Below are positions 1 through 11,888 of a DNA stretch of 64,000 nucleotides, one piece after another (positions within the stretch are counted from its first letter, which is position 1; every line of letters starts with the position of its first letter). Location: the NCBI GenBank assembly GCA_009829735.1, contig CM020618.1, forward strand, positions 23,731,346 to 23,795,345, read 5' to 3'. Source of the DNA: Pyropia yezoensis. Lineage: Eukaryota > Rhodophyta > Bangiophyceae > Bangiales > Bangiaceae. The notes beneath the pieces were generated by a model. That model did no database searches. It was not told the DNA's origin and saw only the letters and a program-made list of their open reading frames with translations. Position numbers and translations under genes: made by a program.

Positions 1-2
1 TG

Positions 3-1889
3 CCTTTGAATACTGGTGAGACACAGGTGGGTTTACCTGAGGTCGCAGAGGAACTAGAGGTCCCTAAAGCCAGCAGGACTGGAAGTGCGGGCGGGCAACA
101 GGCCACCCCGACTCAGTCGGGAGTTCACTCGGGTGACACTTCTGATGTGGGTGGGCCGAAGTCTGGCCACCGTGTGGTACACTCAACGGGAACGTCCCAA
201 GGGGTGAGGACTGTCCCCGCGGGCTCCACTCGGGTTGGAGCCAACTTTGGCTTGGAGCCGTCGCCAACTAGGCTTTCGGAGGACGCCGGACCTCCGTTGG
301 TCGGCGATGGGCTCGCGCCCATGCCCCCGGTTGAGACGCCTGAGGAACGTGGTTACCCCTCAGGTGGACTCCCGGAGGCGGACCGAGACTCAACTGGAGT
401 CGACAATCCACTCCTCGCGGAAACTGTCCGTTGGGAGGCGACCAATGTGTTGCGGCAGACTTTGCCGGACCTGGTGGTCACGATGACGAATACTATTCTG
501 AATCAGATTGTGGCGAGTTTGCCAGATGGTCTTAATGTCCAGACTGCATTGGGGCTTTCGAGCCCGCAGGCGCAGGGGGAATCCCTCCTCACGCCTATCT
601 CGGGTCGCCCCGAACAGGGGGCGACACCTGTGACTCCCAACGAGGGAGCCACACCACGCTCGGTGGGGCGTACGCCCTTCATGGGGGAGTTTCCCCCGGA
701 AACGCCGGCGGCTACACCCAGCGCGCCGAGCCAGGCTACAGGCACTGAGGATCAACTTACCCCAGTGCCACAGCGGCTGTTCCCTCAACGTGAGGTGCCG
801 CCCAAGATCCAGGTAGCCAACCCGGTCTACCAGCGGATCTTTGACTGCGAGACCTACGCCCTCCACAACAAGTCGGTGGCGTATGGTCCTGACCAGGCCC
901 GAGCCAAGGGCCGTGCCAAGAAGAATGCACTTCACTCTTTTGGGCACAAAGCGGAGTGGGATGGAACTCCCCCCCTCCGTGTCTTTGAGTTCCTACGTCG
1001 TTTCACAAAAGCCTGTGACGACAATGCCATAAGTGAAGGCATGGCGTTCTATATGCTACAGGATTTCACGAAGGGGGACCTGCGGACAGAACTTATGTCC
1101 GTCATGCCCAGCTCCTCAAGTGGAGGCGCTGGTGAGGTGACGTCCTATTTGGAGCTCGTCAACTGGTTGTTGAGAGCCATGGTGGATGAAGCAGCGTTGG
1201 CTTCTCAAGTTGAGGAGTTTACGCAAGCCCATCAGGAAGAGGCGGAGGACGAGTTTTCCTTTGCGGAGCGAGTTCGTAAGCTCAACAATCTTTGTGGGTT
1301 TCTTCATCCACAAGCTGTGGTGAAGAGTCGGTTTGTGGAGGGACTCCATTGGTCAGTCCGGATGGAGACCCGGGAGCATAACACTGCCCGGGCGACCCTG
1401 GCCGAGTTGGCTAGGTTTGGCTACCGCAGAGGTGAGGCCTACCGAAAGTTGCGGGAGGAACAACGCCAGGAGCGTCAGGCCGAGTTGGCCAAGGAACGTG
1501 AGGAGGCGCGCCAGGCTAGAGAGTTGAGAAAGGCACGCCGAATCCGCAAGGAAAGGGTGGTAGCTGCCGTGGGAACTTCCCAGGGTACCTCTTCGTCTTC
1601 CCCAGTCGGGAAGACCCCTCCGGGAACTGACAATCGGTGTTGGAACTGCAACTCCGATGGACATTGGGCATATGATTGCCCCAAGTTGAGTAAACGCATC
1701 CAACAACTTGTTAGGATTGCGAGTAAGAAGTCGGCTACGAACGAAGTACGTTCACGCCGCGAGGGTGGGTCCCGACCGGTAGTGGCGGTCGCCACACCCT
1801 CGGCGGAGGAGGCGGACACGTCGTCCTCAGACTCGTCGTCTTCCCCTTCGCCCTCAGATTCGGACGCCAAGTCGGCGGGAAACGAATGA
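3..1889 (+). CDS. gag: Gag polyprotein (capsid plus CCHC nucleocapsid), 5' end open
   Basis: The frame is open from the window edge, and the first usable codon in view is a TTG at 6, so the true start is probably upstream. Residues 1-270 (counted from 6) are Pro/Thr/Gly-rich and probably disordered. About 315-450 is a retrotransposon Gag/capsid-like helical domain (starting EWDGTPPLRVFEFLRRF). About 450-520 is a charged coiled coil rich in Arg and Glu. A CX2CX4HX4C zinc knuckle (CWNCNSDGHWAYDC) lies at about 545-558. An acidic Ser-rich tail ends the protein. It would assemble virus-like particles and package the element RNA. Its TGA overlaps the pol ATG. Confidence 0.9.
   Translation, partial: PLNTGETQVGLPEVAEELEVPKASRTGSAGGQQATPTQSGVHSGDTSDVGGPKSGHRVVHSTGTSQGVRTVPAGSTRVGANFGLEPSPTRLSEDAGPPLVGDGLAPMPPVETPEERGYPSGGLPEADRDSTGVDNPLLAETVRWEATNVLRQTLPDLVVTMTNTILNQIVASLPDGLNVQTALGLSSPQAQGESLLTPISGRPEQGATPVTPNEGATPRSVGRTPFMGEFPPETPAATPSAPSQATGTEDQLTPVPQRLFPQREVPPKIQVANPVYQRIFDCETYALHNKSVAYGPDQARAKGRAKKNALHSFGHKAEWDGTPPLRVFEFLRRFTKACDDNAISEGMAFYMLQDFTKGDLRTELMSVMPSSSSGGAGEVTSYLELVNWLLRAMVDEAALASQVEEFTQAHQEEAEDEFSFAERVRKLNNLCGFLHPQAVVKSRFVEGLHWSVRMETREHNTARATLAELARFGYRRGEAYRKLREEQRQERQAELAKEREEARQARELRKARRIRKERVVAAVGTSQGTSSSSPVGKTPPGTDNRCWNCNSDGHWAYDCPKLSKRIQQLVRIASKKSATNEVRSRREGGSRPVVAVATPSAEEADTSSSDSSSSPSPSDSDAKSAGNE
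1886..1889 (+). promoter_or_regulatory. gag-pol ATGA stop/start overlap
   Basis: The last bases of gag and the first of pol are ATGA: pol ATG at 1886-1888, gag TGA at 1887-1889. Pol is in the -1 frame relative to gag. This arrangement suggests termination-reinitiation coupling, or -1 frameshifting just upstream; the sequence alone does not decide. No classical slippery heptamer was recognised right at the junction. Confidence 0.6.
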
Positions 1890-4800
1890 CCGTTGGAGCT
1901 GGCCGTCCAAAGCTCACAACGGCAGCCTCGGCCAAGTGGGTCAAGAGGACGAACCAACCGTGCCGGATACTGCGGCGACCTAAGGGAGTCCGCCCATTCC
2001 GGGTAGGACTCCCCAAGAACGTAAACCCACGTCGGGTTATCGCGGTGCTGACGGGTGAGAACTTTCAGGTGGCTGGACGGGTGCAACTTGCCCCCGGCCG
2101 TGCCTGCTGTGCCCGTATCGTACTTGATACCGGGTCAGGAGCCTCCTTGATACGCAAGTCGCTATTACCAAAGGAGATGAAGCTCCTACGCTGGAGGTCT
2201 AAAGCTGACCATCTGATCGATATCAATGGTGGGGTACTTCCCATCGTTGGTGCCGTGACCCTACCAACTAGGTTGGGGACCCATGAGGTCGACGTGACCT
2301 ATGGAGTAGTTGAGAGTATATCGGTACCCCTGCTTCTGGGTACCCCTTATGTTGTTACACAAGTGCCTTTGATTTGTGGCCCTGAGTACTGGGTCAAGTT
2401 GATGAATGGGGAGACCATCCCCATCCTTGGTAAGGGAAAGTCTGTGGCTCCTGTGACAGTCCCACAGTCGAAGCCTGTTTGTTCTGTGAGAGAAGGGTTT
2501 ACTGCTACCCTGCGTTTAGCCCGTAAAGTCACGTTGCCCCCCAACTCGGTGACGCACGTTGACGTTGTAACTGATTATACGGGGAACGGGTTGGTGCACC
2601 CTCACCCCCGTCTTGCTCGCAAGCACCAAGTGCATGTTGCCCTTGGCAAGATGGACTCCAAAGCCGGAGTCCCGTGGAGGATCCAGGTTATCAACCTGAA
2701 CTCGTCGCCCAAGTACTTCAAGTCGGGAGCCAAGTTCGGCTATATCGACCAACATGAGGGGCCGGTAGTAGCGGTCACCCTCAACGCGGGCGCGAGTAGC
2801 AACCCGAAGTCCAGAAAGGAGAAGCACCAAGCCAAGTCGGCCGCCTCTCCTCGGCCCCATGTGAACATGGAGGGTGTTCCACCCAGGTTGAGGGTTCAAG
2901 TTGAACGCCTCTTGGACCAATATCACAGGTTGTGGGATGGTCAATTGGGACTCATGAGAGCCACCCAACACCGGATCGAGTTGAAGCCCGGTGCACCCCC
3001 TATACGCCAACAACCGTATAGGGGAGGACCCCGTTCAAGGGCCCTCGTTAAGGAGCAAGTTGCTCGCATGGAGGCCCTCGATGTGATCGAGGCCAGTAAC
3101 GCCGAGTGGGCGAGTCCGGTGGTTATCGTCCCCAAAGTTGATGGGACCCCCCGGTTCTGTATCGACTACCGTAAGCTCAACGAGAGCACGGAGAAGGACA
3201 GTTATCCTATACCTAGGATGGACGACTGTCTGGACTCTCTGGGGGAGGCAAACGTGTTCTCTACCCTGGACTGTAACGCGGGGTACTGGCAAACTCCCAT
3301 TGCCCCGGAAGACAGGCATAAAACTACCTTTACCTGTCACTGTGGTACCTACCAGTGCAAGCGCCTACCGTTAGGACATTGTAACGCGCCGGCAACTTTC
3401 CAGCGCGCTATGGACATGATTCTGGCCGGAGTACGGTGGCAGATCTGTCTTGTGTTCCTGGACGATATCATTGTGTTCTCCCGAAGTCCGGAGGAACACA
3501 TTGGCCATCTTGGCCAGGTGTTCAAGCTACTTGCTGACGCCGGTGTGTCACTAAAGGCGAGTAAGTGCCACTTCTTCACTCAAGAGGTGGAATACTTGGG
3601 ACATGTTGTCCGTCCGGGGCGTCTCAGTGTCAACGAGAAGAACTTGAGGGCCATCCGAAAGGCTCAGTACCCCCGGACATAGACCCAGATGAGGAGCTTC
3701 CTCGGGGCGTGTAACGTGTACCGACGTTTCACCAAGGGCTTCGCCAAGGTGGCGAAGCCGTTGAATGAGTTAGTGAGCTCAACGCTACCGAAGAACCTGC
3801 CTCCCCCAAGTCGGGTGGAGCAGGAATCCTTTGAGACTCTTCGGGATCTTCTGCTGAAGCCCCCTATCCTGGCTATTCCCAGGTTGGGAGGCCACTACAT
3901 CCTAGATGTGGACGCTAGCTACGACCAACTTGGTTGTGTGTTGCTTCAGCAGCAGCCGGACAAGGAGTACTTGCCGGTGGGATACTTCAGCAAGGGGCTG
4001 AACTCGGCCGAGAAGAACTACGGAGTCACCGAGCTGGAAGGACTCGCAGTGGTGTGGGCGGTGACGTCACTTCGTCACTACCTAGAGGGTGAGAAGTTCC
4101 TCATCCGCTGTGACCACCGCGCGTTGCAGTTCATCTTTAAGACGGAGTGTACGAACACTCGTCTCAACCGGTGGAGGGTGCGACTGGCACCCTTCAACTT
4201 TGATATTGAGTACCGACCTGGCAGGCAACATGCCCTTGCCGACGGCCTCTCTCGGGTACCTACCGAGGGGCTGGATACTAACCCAGTCGATGAGGACATC
4301 CCCATCGGGGGGGTAGTCACGCGCTCGGGTCAGGCGTTCAACCCCGAGGCGCCAGGGAACAAGAAGTACTTGCCCCTGTCCCTGGGCGAGGTGGTGCAGG
4401 CCCAGGCCGAGGATCCCTTCTGCAAGTCGCAGAGGGATACACTGGATACAGTGGCGGAGACGCGGTTCTTTCTGGGAGACGATGGCCTCCTCATGAGGAG
4501 GGGGGTATTCCAGGGGACCGAACAACTTGTCGTCCCCGCATCCCTCAAGGACAGTATCCTTGAGAGGGAGCATAACGCTCCCACAGGTGGACACCTGGGG
4601 TCTAGTAAACTGTACCAGACCCTGAGGACCAGGTACTACTGGCCGTCCATGGTGGTGGACATCTACAGTTGGGTGGCTGCCTGCACAAGTTGTGCGCAGA
4701 ACCGTCTGATGGAACGGCGGCCTACTACGGCTATGCTATTGTTCCCGGCCAAGGAGCCCTTTGCCGCGTTGGCGATGGACATCCTTGGGCCACTGCCAGT

Positions 4801-5869
4801 GACCGAGGAGGGCAACCAGTACCTCCTGGTCATCTGTGACCGCTTCACGAAACTTACGCGAGCGATCCCACTGGCGGAGATCACGGCCATGTCGGTCGTG
4901 TCAGCCTTCCTAGATCACTGGGTTGCCGCGTATGGCATTCCGGATAGTACACTATCGGACAATGGACGGCAATTTGCGTCTGTACTGTTTCAGGGAGTGC
5001 TGGATATGTTGGGGGTGCGGGCAAACTATGCCACCCCCTACCACCCACAAACTAATGGGCAGGTGGAGCGCTTCAACAAAACTATTGTTCGGCAGCTGCG
5101 CCACTATGTGAGTGAGCACGTGAAAACGTGGGACCAATACATTTCTATTCTTACCACTGCCTACAATTCGCAGGTTCACTCATCTACCGGGGAAGTACCC
5201 CTCGCTTTTGTGACCCCCCGCCGTGTGCGGTATATTGCCGTGCGGCGGCCGCTCCCAACTAGGGAGGATGGTGGCAGTACGCCTACTCCTACTGAGAGTA
5301 AGGCGGAGTTCGCTGCTAGGCTTGAAAACCTCATCCCTAAAGTCAGGGCTGAGATGGACAAAGCACAAAAGCGCTATAAGCGTACCTTTGACAAAAAGGT
5401 GCGCAATGCTAAGCATGTCCCCGAGCAGGGTGACTGGGTACTGGTTCACTCACATATCCCAACTGGGGGTAAGTTGGTATTCCAGACGAAGGGGCCGTAC
5501 CAGGTCCTTCGTACTGATGGGCGGCGCTTCACCATCGAAAGTGACGATGGGGTCCGCACAGTGAACGGACAGGACGTGGTAAAAGTTGCACCACCGCCTG
5601 CGGGCGACCCAGCTTGGGCGCGGGCGCTGGAAGCGTGGCGCCTCCCCTCGCTGCCTGCGGCCAAACAGGGCTCGCAGGAGTACGTGTTCGATAAGTTCAT
5701 CGACCACGGCTGGGATGAGGACACTAACCGCCTCATGTTGAGGGTGCGTTGGTTCGGCTACAAAGCCAAGGATGATACGTGGGAGTATGTGGAGGACCTT
5801 CCCGCTGTGAAGGTCCGGGCATACTGTGCCCGGAATGAGATTGACCCTAACAGCCCCCCCTCAACGTGA
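1886..5869 (+). pseudogene. pol: Pol polyprotein (PR-RT-RNaseH-IN-chromodomain), interrupted by one in-frame TAG
   Basis: The aspartic protease has its DTG at about residue 81. The reverse transcriptase follows at about 390-560, with an FLDD active site near residue 524. TAG at 3680-3682 then breaks an otherwise continuous frame between the RT and the RNase H/tether region. The second half, from 3683, holds RNase H, an HHCC zinc domain (TGGH then CTSC), and a DDE integrase core with its three acidic motifs: MDILGPLP, SDNGRQF and the Glu of NGQVERF. A chromodomain of about 45 residues lies near 5680-5810 (DTWEYVEDLP at its end). Chromodomains direct chromovirus integration to marked chromatin. 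Apart from the stop, both halves look well conserved. Confidence 0.93.
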
Positions 5870-5950
5870 GGGAAGGCCGAGCAACAGTGCCAAGAGAGTG
5901 CTTCAAGTCGAAGTGGTACGCAGAGTGGCTTTTAACTGCAGCCCTAACCC

Positions 5951-7924
5951 TCACACTCTCACAACAAAGGCAGCTCCCAGCAAGGCATGCATGCTAGACT
6001 CTCCAACCCCACGGCCCTCGCCCTCACGTGGAGGCGACCGGCGAGACCCACGGCGATAACGCTCCCCACCAGTCGGCGGGGCCGGCGGCTCCAAGTCGGA
6101 ACCGTCGCGCCCCTCACGATCGCGCAAGTGGCGACGACCGCGGCTGCCCTTCTGCTTAGTCTTGCGCGCAATTTGGCGACGCAGACGCCGGACCGACTCC
6201 GACTCTGACGGAGTAGAGGACTCCGAGACGAAGTAAGACAACTCGTCTTCCGACACGGAGGGAGAGCGCCGGGAGCGTCGGCGACGACGGCGAGGAGGCG
6301 AGTATGCCCGGCTCGCGCGACGTTTGCCACGCCCAAGTGAGGCTGGCTGGGGCATAATAGCCCCAATGCGAGCCAACTCGGCCGTCATAAACTCCGCCAC
6401 CGACTCGCAACTCGCGGTCGCAACTGCCGTACGAACGCGCTTCTCAAGTTGAGGAGTCTCGGAAGTTTGAAGGGTTGCGGTCGACGCGGCCAACCAGGAT
6501 ATGGTGCGCACCAACGTGGTGATCATCATCTCGGAGGTCAGAGGCGTGGCCGGTAACACCAACTTGGGGTATTCCGTCAGGAGGGTGGCCCCCAAGTTGG
6601 GGGACACCGGGGTGGACGACTCAACGGCCACGCTAATCGGGATGTCCCCGTGCGGCTGGTAGGGGACAGGAGGAAGCGGAGGGGCACGCCGAGGTGGCGG
6701 TGGCCGGGTGTAACTGCGACCCCGACTTGGGGCCCCCGCAGTGAGTTGAGTCATATGGTCATCGTGGGAAGGCACGGCCATCACTATGGCCTTGTCCGGG
6801 GGTGGCGCAGTGTGGCGATCCACCCCCGGGGCATACGGGTAGTCCCCGATGCCCAACCCCTCTCGTAGGACCACACGGCCGTCGCGAAGTTCACGAGCGA
6901 CCCATACGAACCGGCGAAGTGCGCCATCGTCCTTGGGCCCACGAGTGGGGCGGCGCAACTTGCGCTCAATGCTCTCCCACTCGATAAACTTGTGGAGGCG
7001 GAGCATCTCCTCAAGTAGAGTGAGTTGTCCTGATGAGCACCCCTCAGCAACTAGCTGAGGGGTGAGCTGTTCCAAACCTTGGATAAGCCGGAGGGGAAGA
7101 TGCCAGAGCATCCCCCGCCGCTGGACACAGGACACCCAGGTCGACATGACCTCGAGGAGCCACTCGGTGGCCAACATGGCCCACACCAGATGATCCGGGC
7201 TAGCCGTCAACATGACGGAGCCGAAGTGGTCGGGCAACCGTGGCAGCAACGCAGGGAACCCGTAGGGGACCTCAACTTGAGGCCACCACTCGGGTTTCTT
7301 CGGGTAGTACTGCTCCTTACTGGCAGCGGACTGCTGCGGAAACTCAAGTTGAGCCGAGGTCACCAACTAGGGACCTCGCCGGAAGTCCTTCTCCATCCGC
7401 ACATCAAAGTGATGAGTGTGCGGATCGGCTTCGTGAAGGTACGGGGGGCGAGTCGCCACCGCGTCCCAAGTAAAGGTCGGCAAGTCGCCGGGACCCGGGA
7501 TATTTCCCCCGCGGTCCACCATAGCCTTGGCCCGCTGAACGTCCTCGACCTTCTCATCGTCCAGGAAGGCAAACTGGTCCGTCCTGAAGCCGGCAGGGAA
7601 CCCGACCCTACGGGGATACTTCTCCCGTAGGCGGTCCCACACCCGACCCTTCGCTGTGCCGAGTCGGCCACAGCGAAGAACAGTCAACCCCTCCTCATAC
7701 AGAGGCCAAGCGGGGTAAAACCACCGCCCCAAGGCCTCACGCGGGACAACTTGTCCCGCCTCCGGGGGAGATCCCGCCGTCAACCCAAAGCCGGGTGACG
7801 CGGGAGTCCCATCCCCCGGAGTAACCGCGGAGCCCCCGCCGGAAGTCCCGGCGGGCGCTGCACCGTAGGAGGTGTCCTCCATACGTTCATCTAGGGAGTC
7901 CGTCTCCACCCCCGGGGTCGCCAT
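5951..7924 (-). pseudogene. Antisense accessory ORF of the retrotransposon, one in-frame TAG
   Basis: On the minus strand one frame runs from ATG 7924 to 5951, about 657 codons, broken only by TAG at 7369-7367. It starts 81 bp beyond the end of pol and runs toward it. The N-terminal part is Gly/Pro-rich, followed by a folded-looking region (WFYPAWPLYEEG onward). The middle has aromatic and helical segments (around VWAMLATEWLLEVMSTW). The C-terminal 130 residues are Arg/Ser-rich with SRRSP-type motifs, like nucleic-acid-binding tails. I recognise no known domain. Antisense ORFs between integrase and the 3' LTR are known from some plant Ty3/Gypsy elements. Whether this one is expressed is unknown. 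An alternative is a remnant of a nested element. Confidence 0.6.
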
Positions 7925-10320
7925 GGCTCTCCCCAAGTTGGGGAGAGACGCTCTAGCTACAGCGGCACGAGACCCGCCTCGAGTTGAGGGGGACTCGGAT
8001 CGTCGGTAGATGGGTGGCCTCTCCAGCGTGGGGCGGCCCAGGGGAAGGTGAAGAGGATGTGTTGGTGATGGTGAAGTGGGAACCGGGGAGAGCAAGCTGC
8101 CGAGTGGGCAAGCTTGAGTAGAGGGGCGGTCAACGTGACCGCCTCCACATCCGCGTTACGTACTCGAGGGGGGACAGCAAGTCGCGCCCCCAACGCCGAG
8201 ACGTGCGTTTACGCACCCCCTCACAGGGCCGACCGGGTCGGTCGGAACTGAGAAGAGGGGAGTGTGGCAGTATCGACCCCCAGGTAGGGGGGCAACACGT
8301 GCCATGCAAGGGGCGGCAGGCCACTAGCCTGATCCGTTCCTCCCCCTGCATTTGGGTCCGTATTCCCTAAGTTTGGGATAGTTAGCTTAGTAGTAAATCC
8401 AACTTGGATTTGAGGGTTTTCTGCATTTATCGTCTTGAATTTTCGTGTGGCCCGGTGGGCAGGTGCTGGGGTGGGAGATTCTGAGTGGCGAGATTCTGAG
8501 GGGACCCTGGGGGGATAAGGGGAGGGACAGCGGGGCTTGGCCCTGCGTCCCCGTCCCGACCAAGAAACTGTTGGACCACACACCATCTTCTTGTTTGTCA
8601 GTGGGGGGTTTGCCCCACAACAGGGACAGAGTGTGTGCGACTTGCACTTCTTCCGGTTCCCCCGACACGGGAGGCAGCCCTTGTACACCGCCCCAACTTG
8701 GGTGCCGCGTGTGCGAGAGGTTTTGGCCACACCTTGAACAGCTCGGACACCTTGACGGTTGGGGGCCCAAGGGCCCGCGCCAGCAGGCCATCCCGCCGCG
8801 GAGCTGCCGGTATCTATTGGGCCTGGGTGGAGAGGTACGTGGTGGTGCCGCTGATGGGGTACGTGGGCACGGAGACGGGGAAGAGGATCGTGGAGACGAA
8901 GGGGAACGAGGTAACGGGGGAGAAAGAGGTGGCCACGGGAAGCGCCACGGGGACGATGGTGCGTTGGGACCCGGGTGCTAGGGACGAGGGAACCCGGGAA
9001 GGTGCACTCATCCACTGGCCCCAGACGTTCTAAATGGTACCTGGGCCGCGCCCGCGTTCCGCTGGCCCCCGTCTATGCCCCTACACCGCCTCACCCACGC
9101 CTGGCGTGCGCCGCCACAGGGGGAGGGCGAGGGGGAGGAAGAATGTGGGCGGGCGGCCGGCGCGGGCTGCGCCACACCCCCCTGGTTTCCCCTGTGCGTG
9201 GCCCCCACCTCTCCTGTACCCCCCCTGGTCAGTCTGAACGGGTTCCCCTGGCACGACACTCTTGTCGGGGGGTCCCTGTTGACAGACACTGGCCCCACAC
9301 TCCGTCTGTTGTGGCCCTGATGTAACCATGTCGGACGTTCCCCAGCCCCTTTTCCCGGTTTCTTTGTTGGCCGGCGGGACGCTCGGCCCTAGTGAGGGCG
9401 CCATGTGGCGTTATGAGCCCTTGGGACCGTTGGAACCCGGGACACTGACTTGGGACCCGGCTGGCAGCGTTACGTGGAACCACGCGCTGGCCGAGGATCC
9501 CTGCATCGGTGGCCCGGGGCAGTGGCGACACACCCGGTGCCCTGATTGGTCACCCAGAGCGGTGGACTTGCCGGGCTGAGGCATACTGACCTTCGAGTTA
9601 TTTGTATGACTTTTCGAATTTGTTTTCCTTGCGTGACTTCGTGTCTTTCCCCTTATTCCGACCGGGTTTTTTGGGGGGATTGACATCTCTGCGTGGGGGG
9701 GTTTCGCGTGCTTTCTGTGTGTTGGCCCGGTGAGCGGCCAGTGCCTTGCTGGCACTTGGCCCGCTGGGGGCGCCCTCTGGGGGCCTCGCTCAGGGCCTTT
9801 GGAGGGGCCAGGGGGGGAGGTCTTTGAGGAGTGCTCCGGGGTTCTCCCCGGGGCCATCTTGTAAAATCAACAGTGCTTTGGGTTCCTTCTCCCTCGGGCT
9901 TTTGTCCTGTTTACCTTTTCCTCGTACCGAGGCGAGCGAGTGGATCAGCAAGGGCTCTTACCTGCTCCTTCCTGGGCTCCGGACTGTGGTCTCTGTGATT
10001 GTGTTTGTGGTTCATTGTTCCAAGAATCTGAGTCCCATTTCGCTACACCCTCCTTGCCGCCATGGCTGACGGGTGGCTGCCGCTGCCTATATCCGGTTCT
10101 TGCTCCAAGTCGGCGGCTGGACCTCCTCCTCAAGACCGATCCTGATCGCTTCTCCACCTCTCTTTCCCGGCTTCACCGCACTAGTGCTAAACATGGGCTG
10201 CCTCAGCAGGAAAATGGGCTCCTCGCTGAAGTATTCGCCCTTTTCTGTGCTCACTGCAGCGACACGGACCGGAGCACGGGAACTGTGAGCGATTGTGAGG
10301 CATTTTTGTAATTACCGATG
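7925..10320. other. Retroelement 3' non-coding region and probable 3' LTR area
   Basis: No convincing gene. Purine-rich tracts occur at about 8914-8931 and 9119-9143. The second is followed directly by TGTGGGC at 9144, the layout expected of a polypurine tract plus LTR start. T-rich stretches at 9590-9670 and 9890-10020 would suit an LTR transcript end. Without the 5' LTR this stays a guess. Confidence 0.3.
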
Positions 10321-10629
10321 AATTGATTTGATGTACTGGTGACCGGATGACAGCGTCAAGACACGCGGGCGCGCCCGGCGGGACACGGTGGACAGACGCG
10401 CCTGGTCGTCTGCGGTGTCATGCGGACTGGCGGACGTGATGCAGTCAAGCAGGCGCCGCGTGGCTTGCGGGGCGTCGGCGCGTGGTGGTGCGGCCAGCGC
10501 ACGACCGACCGGCGTGTGGCGCCCGCAAGAACGGGCGGTGGGTGACGGGCGATTGCGTGCTGCCCCCGGTGCGGCGCTGGGCACACCGGGCGGACCGCGG
10601 GCGCTCCTTTGGGGTAAATAGGAGGTCGA

Positions 10630-10684
10630 CCTAGGTGGGGAGAGCGACCAGTACCTAGGGAAAAAAGAAGAGGCTTCTTTTCCC
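10630..10684. repeat. Two adjacent hairpins
   Basis: CCTAGGT (10630-10636) pairs with ACCTAGG (10653-10659). It is followed at once by GGGAAAAAAGAAG (10658-10670), which pairs imperfectly with CTTCTTTTCCC (10674-10684). They lie between the retrotransposon and the Helitron ORF. No function is assigned. Confidence 0.4.
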
Positions 10685-10979
10685 ACAGTGGAGACTGATT
10701 CGGAGATGACTTCAGAAAATGCACGATCTTGAAAGCCCGCTGTATTTCTCCGTTCAACTTTGCTCAAGAAAAAAACAAATTCTGTCGTCATCCGCGACAT
10801 TTTATTGAAGCCATGCATGACGGATACGGATTCAGCCGCCGCGGCCTGCCGCAGACCGGCCGCTACTGAAGCGGGTTCATGGCCACAAGTGGCGAAACCC
10901 TTGCGTGAAGTCAAGATCGTTTTTTGAACGGTACCAAAAGTGGAACCCCTCCTCACCACCTGCTCGTCCGCCACATTGC

Positions 10980-11888
10980 CAAAGTACAGAGTTGTGTACT
11001 AACTGAGCATATTTGATCGAACAACTTATTAGCGAAGCTACTATACGAGATGGACACCCTTAACGTCGATTCGTGGCTCACAGTCGCCCTCAGCTTGACG
11101 TCAATAGGGGCGCTGATTGGTCAATGGGAGGGTCGGGCACGGGAAGCTTGAATAGCTCTGAGCCGCACGTTCTCCGGCGCTGCGACATGATTGGACGGCG
11201 AATAGACGGCGAACGTCGTTCGAAGTTTGCCGTTTACCAAGCAAGTACTTGCAATTTCCTCGGTCTTTCTTGAAAAGTGCTGTTGCTGGAGCACGCACAT
11301 CCGCGTATGTGGAATCTTGGTGTGGCGAGGCGCGGCAGCCTCATGTGGAATCTCGGCAAGGCTCCCCGCGCGAGCACCACATTCTGAGGCCGCCCCCACC
11401 GGTCCCAACGCGGCGGGGCCCCCCTCCTCGCACAGTTTGGGCGCAGGCATGTTCCACGCCCGTGGGCCCACGGGAGGGCGCCCGCGGCCCCCTCTGCGCC
11501 GGAGTGCCAGGGCTGGTCCCCCTCCCTCCCACAACTCGGGCAGAGCCAGGGTGCTGGTGCTCCGGACGCCCCTCCTTGAGTGTTCTGCGGCCCCTCTTGC
11601 CGAGCGCTCCCACGCACCTCTGTGCACTTGTGCACATGCGGTGCCGCGCAGCACGCGGCGTGGGTTGGCGCCGTTTGTGTCATGTACCCACACCATCCCC
11701 CCCGCAGTCCTTCACCACCACCCCCCGCAGCCCATCACCTCCCTCAGCCGCGGACCTTTCGCTTGTGGCGTCTGCCTCCCTTCTCTTCACCCTCACCCAC
11801 CGTGGCGTGCCCGACTACTCTGCTCACGCCCGGCGCTCCCTCTCTTTTTTCCGCGACCACGGTGTGCGCGTCACGTCTGAGCAGAGCA
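10980..11888 (+). promoter_or_regulatory. Upstream region of the Helitron ORF
   Basis: Composition becomes AT-richer near 10980-11060. A CRE-like TGACGTCA lies at 11096-11103 and an inverted CCAAT box (ATTGG) at 11116-11120, about 0.8 kb before the ATG. The frame is also open upstream of the ATG, back to a GTG at 11580, but that part is Pro/Ala-rich and looks like leader. No convincing Helitron 5' TC end was identified. Confidence 0.35.

Larger units (their letters stand above)
1..8100 (+). mobile_element. Ty3/Gypsy chromovirus LTR retrotransposon, 5' truncated by the window edge
   Basis: The order gag, protease, RT, RNase H, integrase, chromodomain is that of a chromovirus (Metaviridae). 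The 5' LTR and primer-binding site lie left of the window, so LTR identity and target-site duplication cannot be checked. The element contains a long antisense frame downstream of pol. The right boundary is not resolved: an LTR would be expected between 8.1 and about 10.3 kb, but without the left copy I cannot place it. One in-frame TAG in pol suggests a recently inactivated or non-autonomous copy. Confidence 0.9.

Noticed and set aside
9940-10311. 123-codon plus-strand ORF ending in TAA
   Set aside because: Lies in the probable LTR/3' region of the retrotransposon and shows no known domain. The C-terminal part looks protein-like but cannot be supported.
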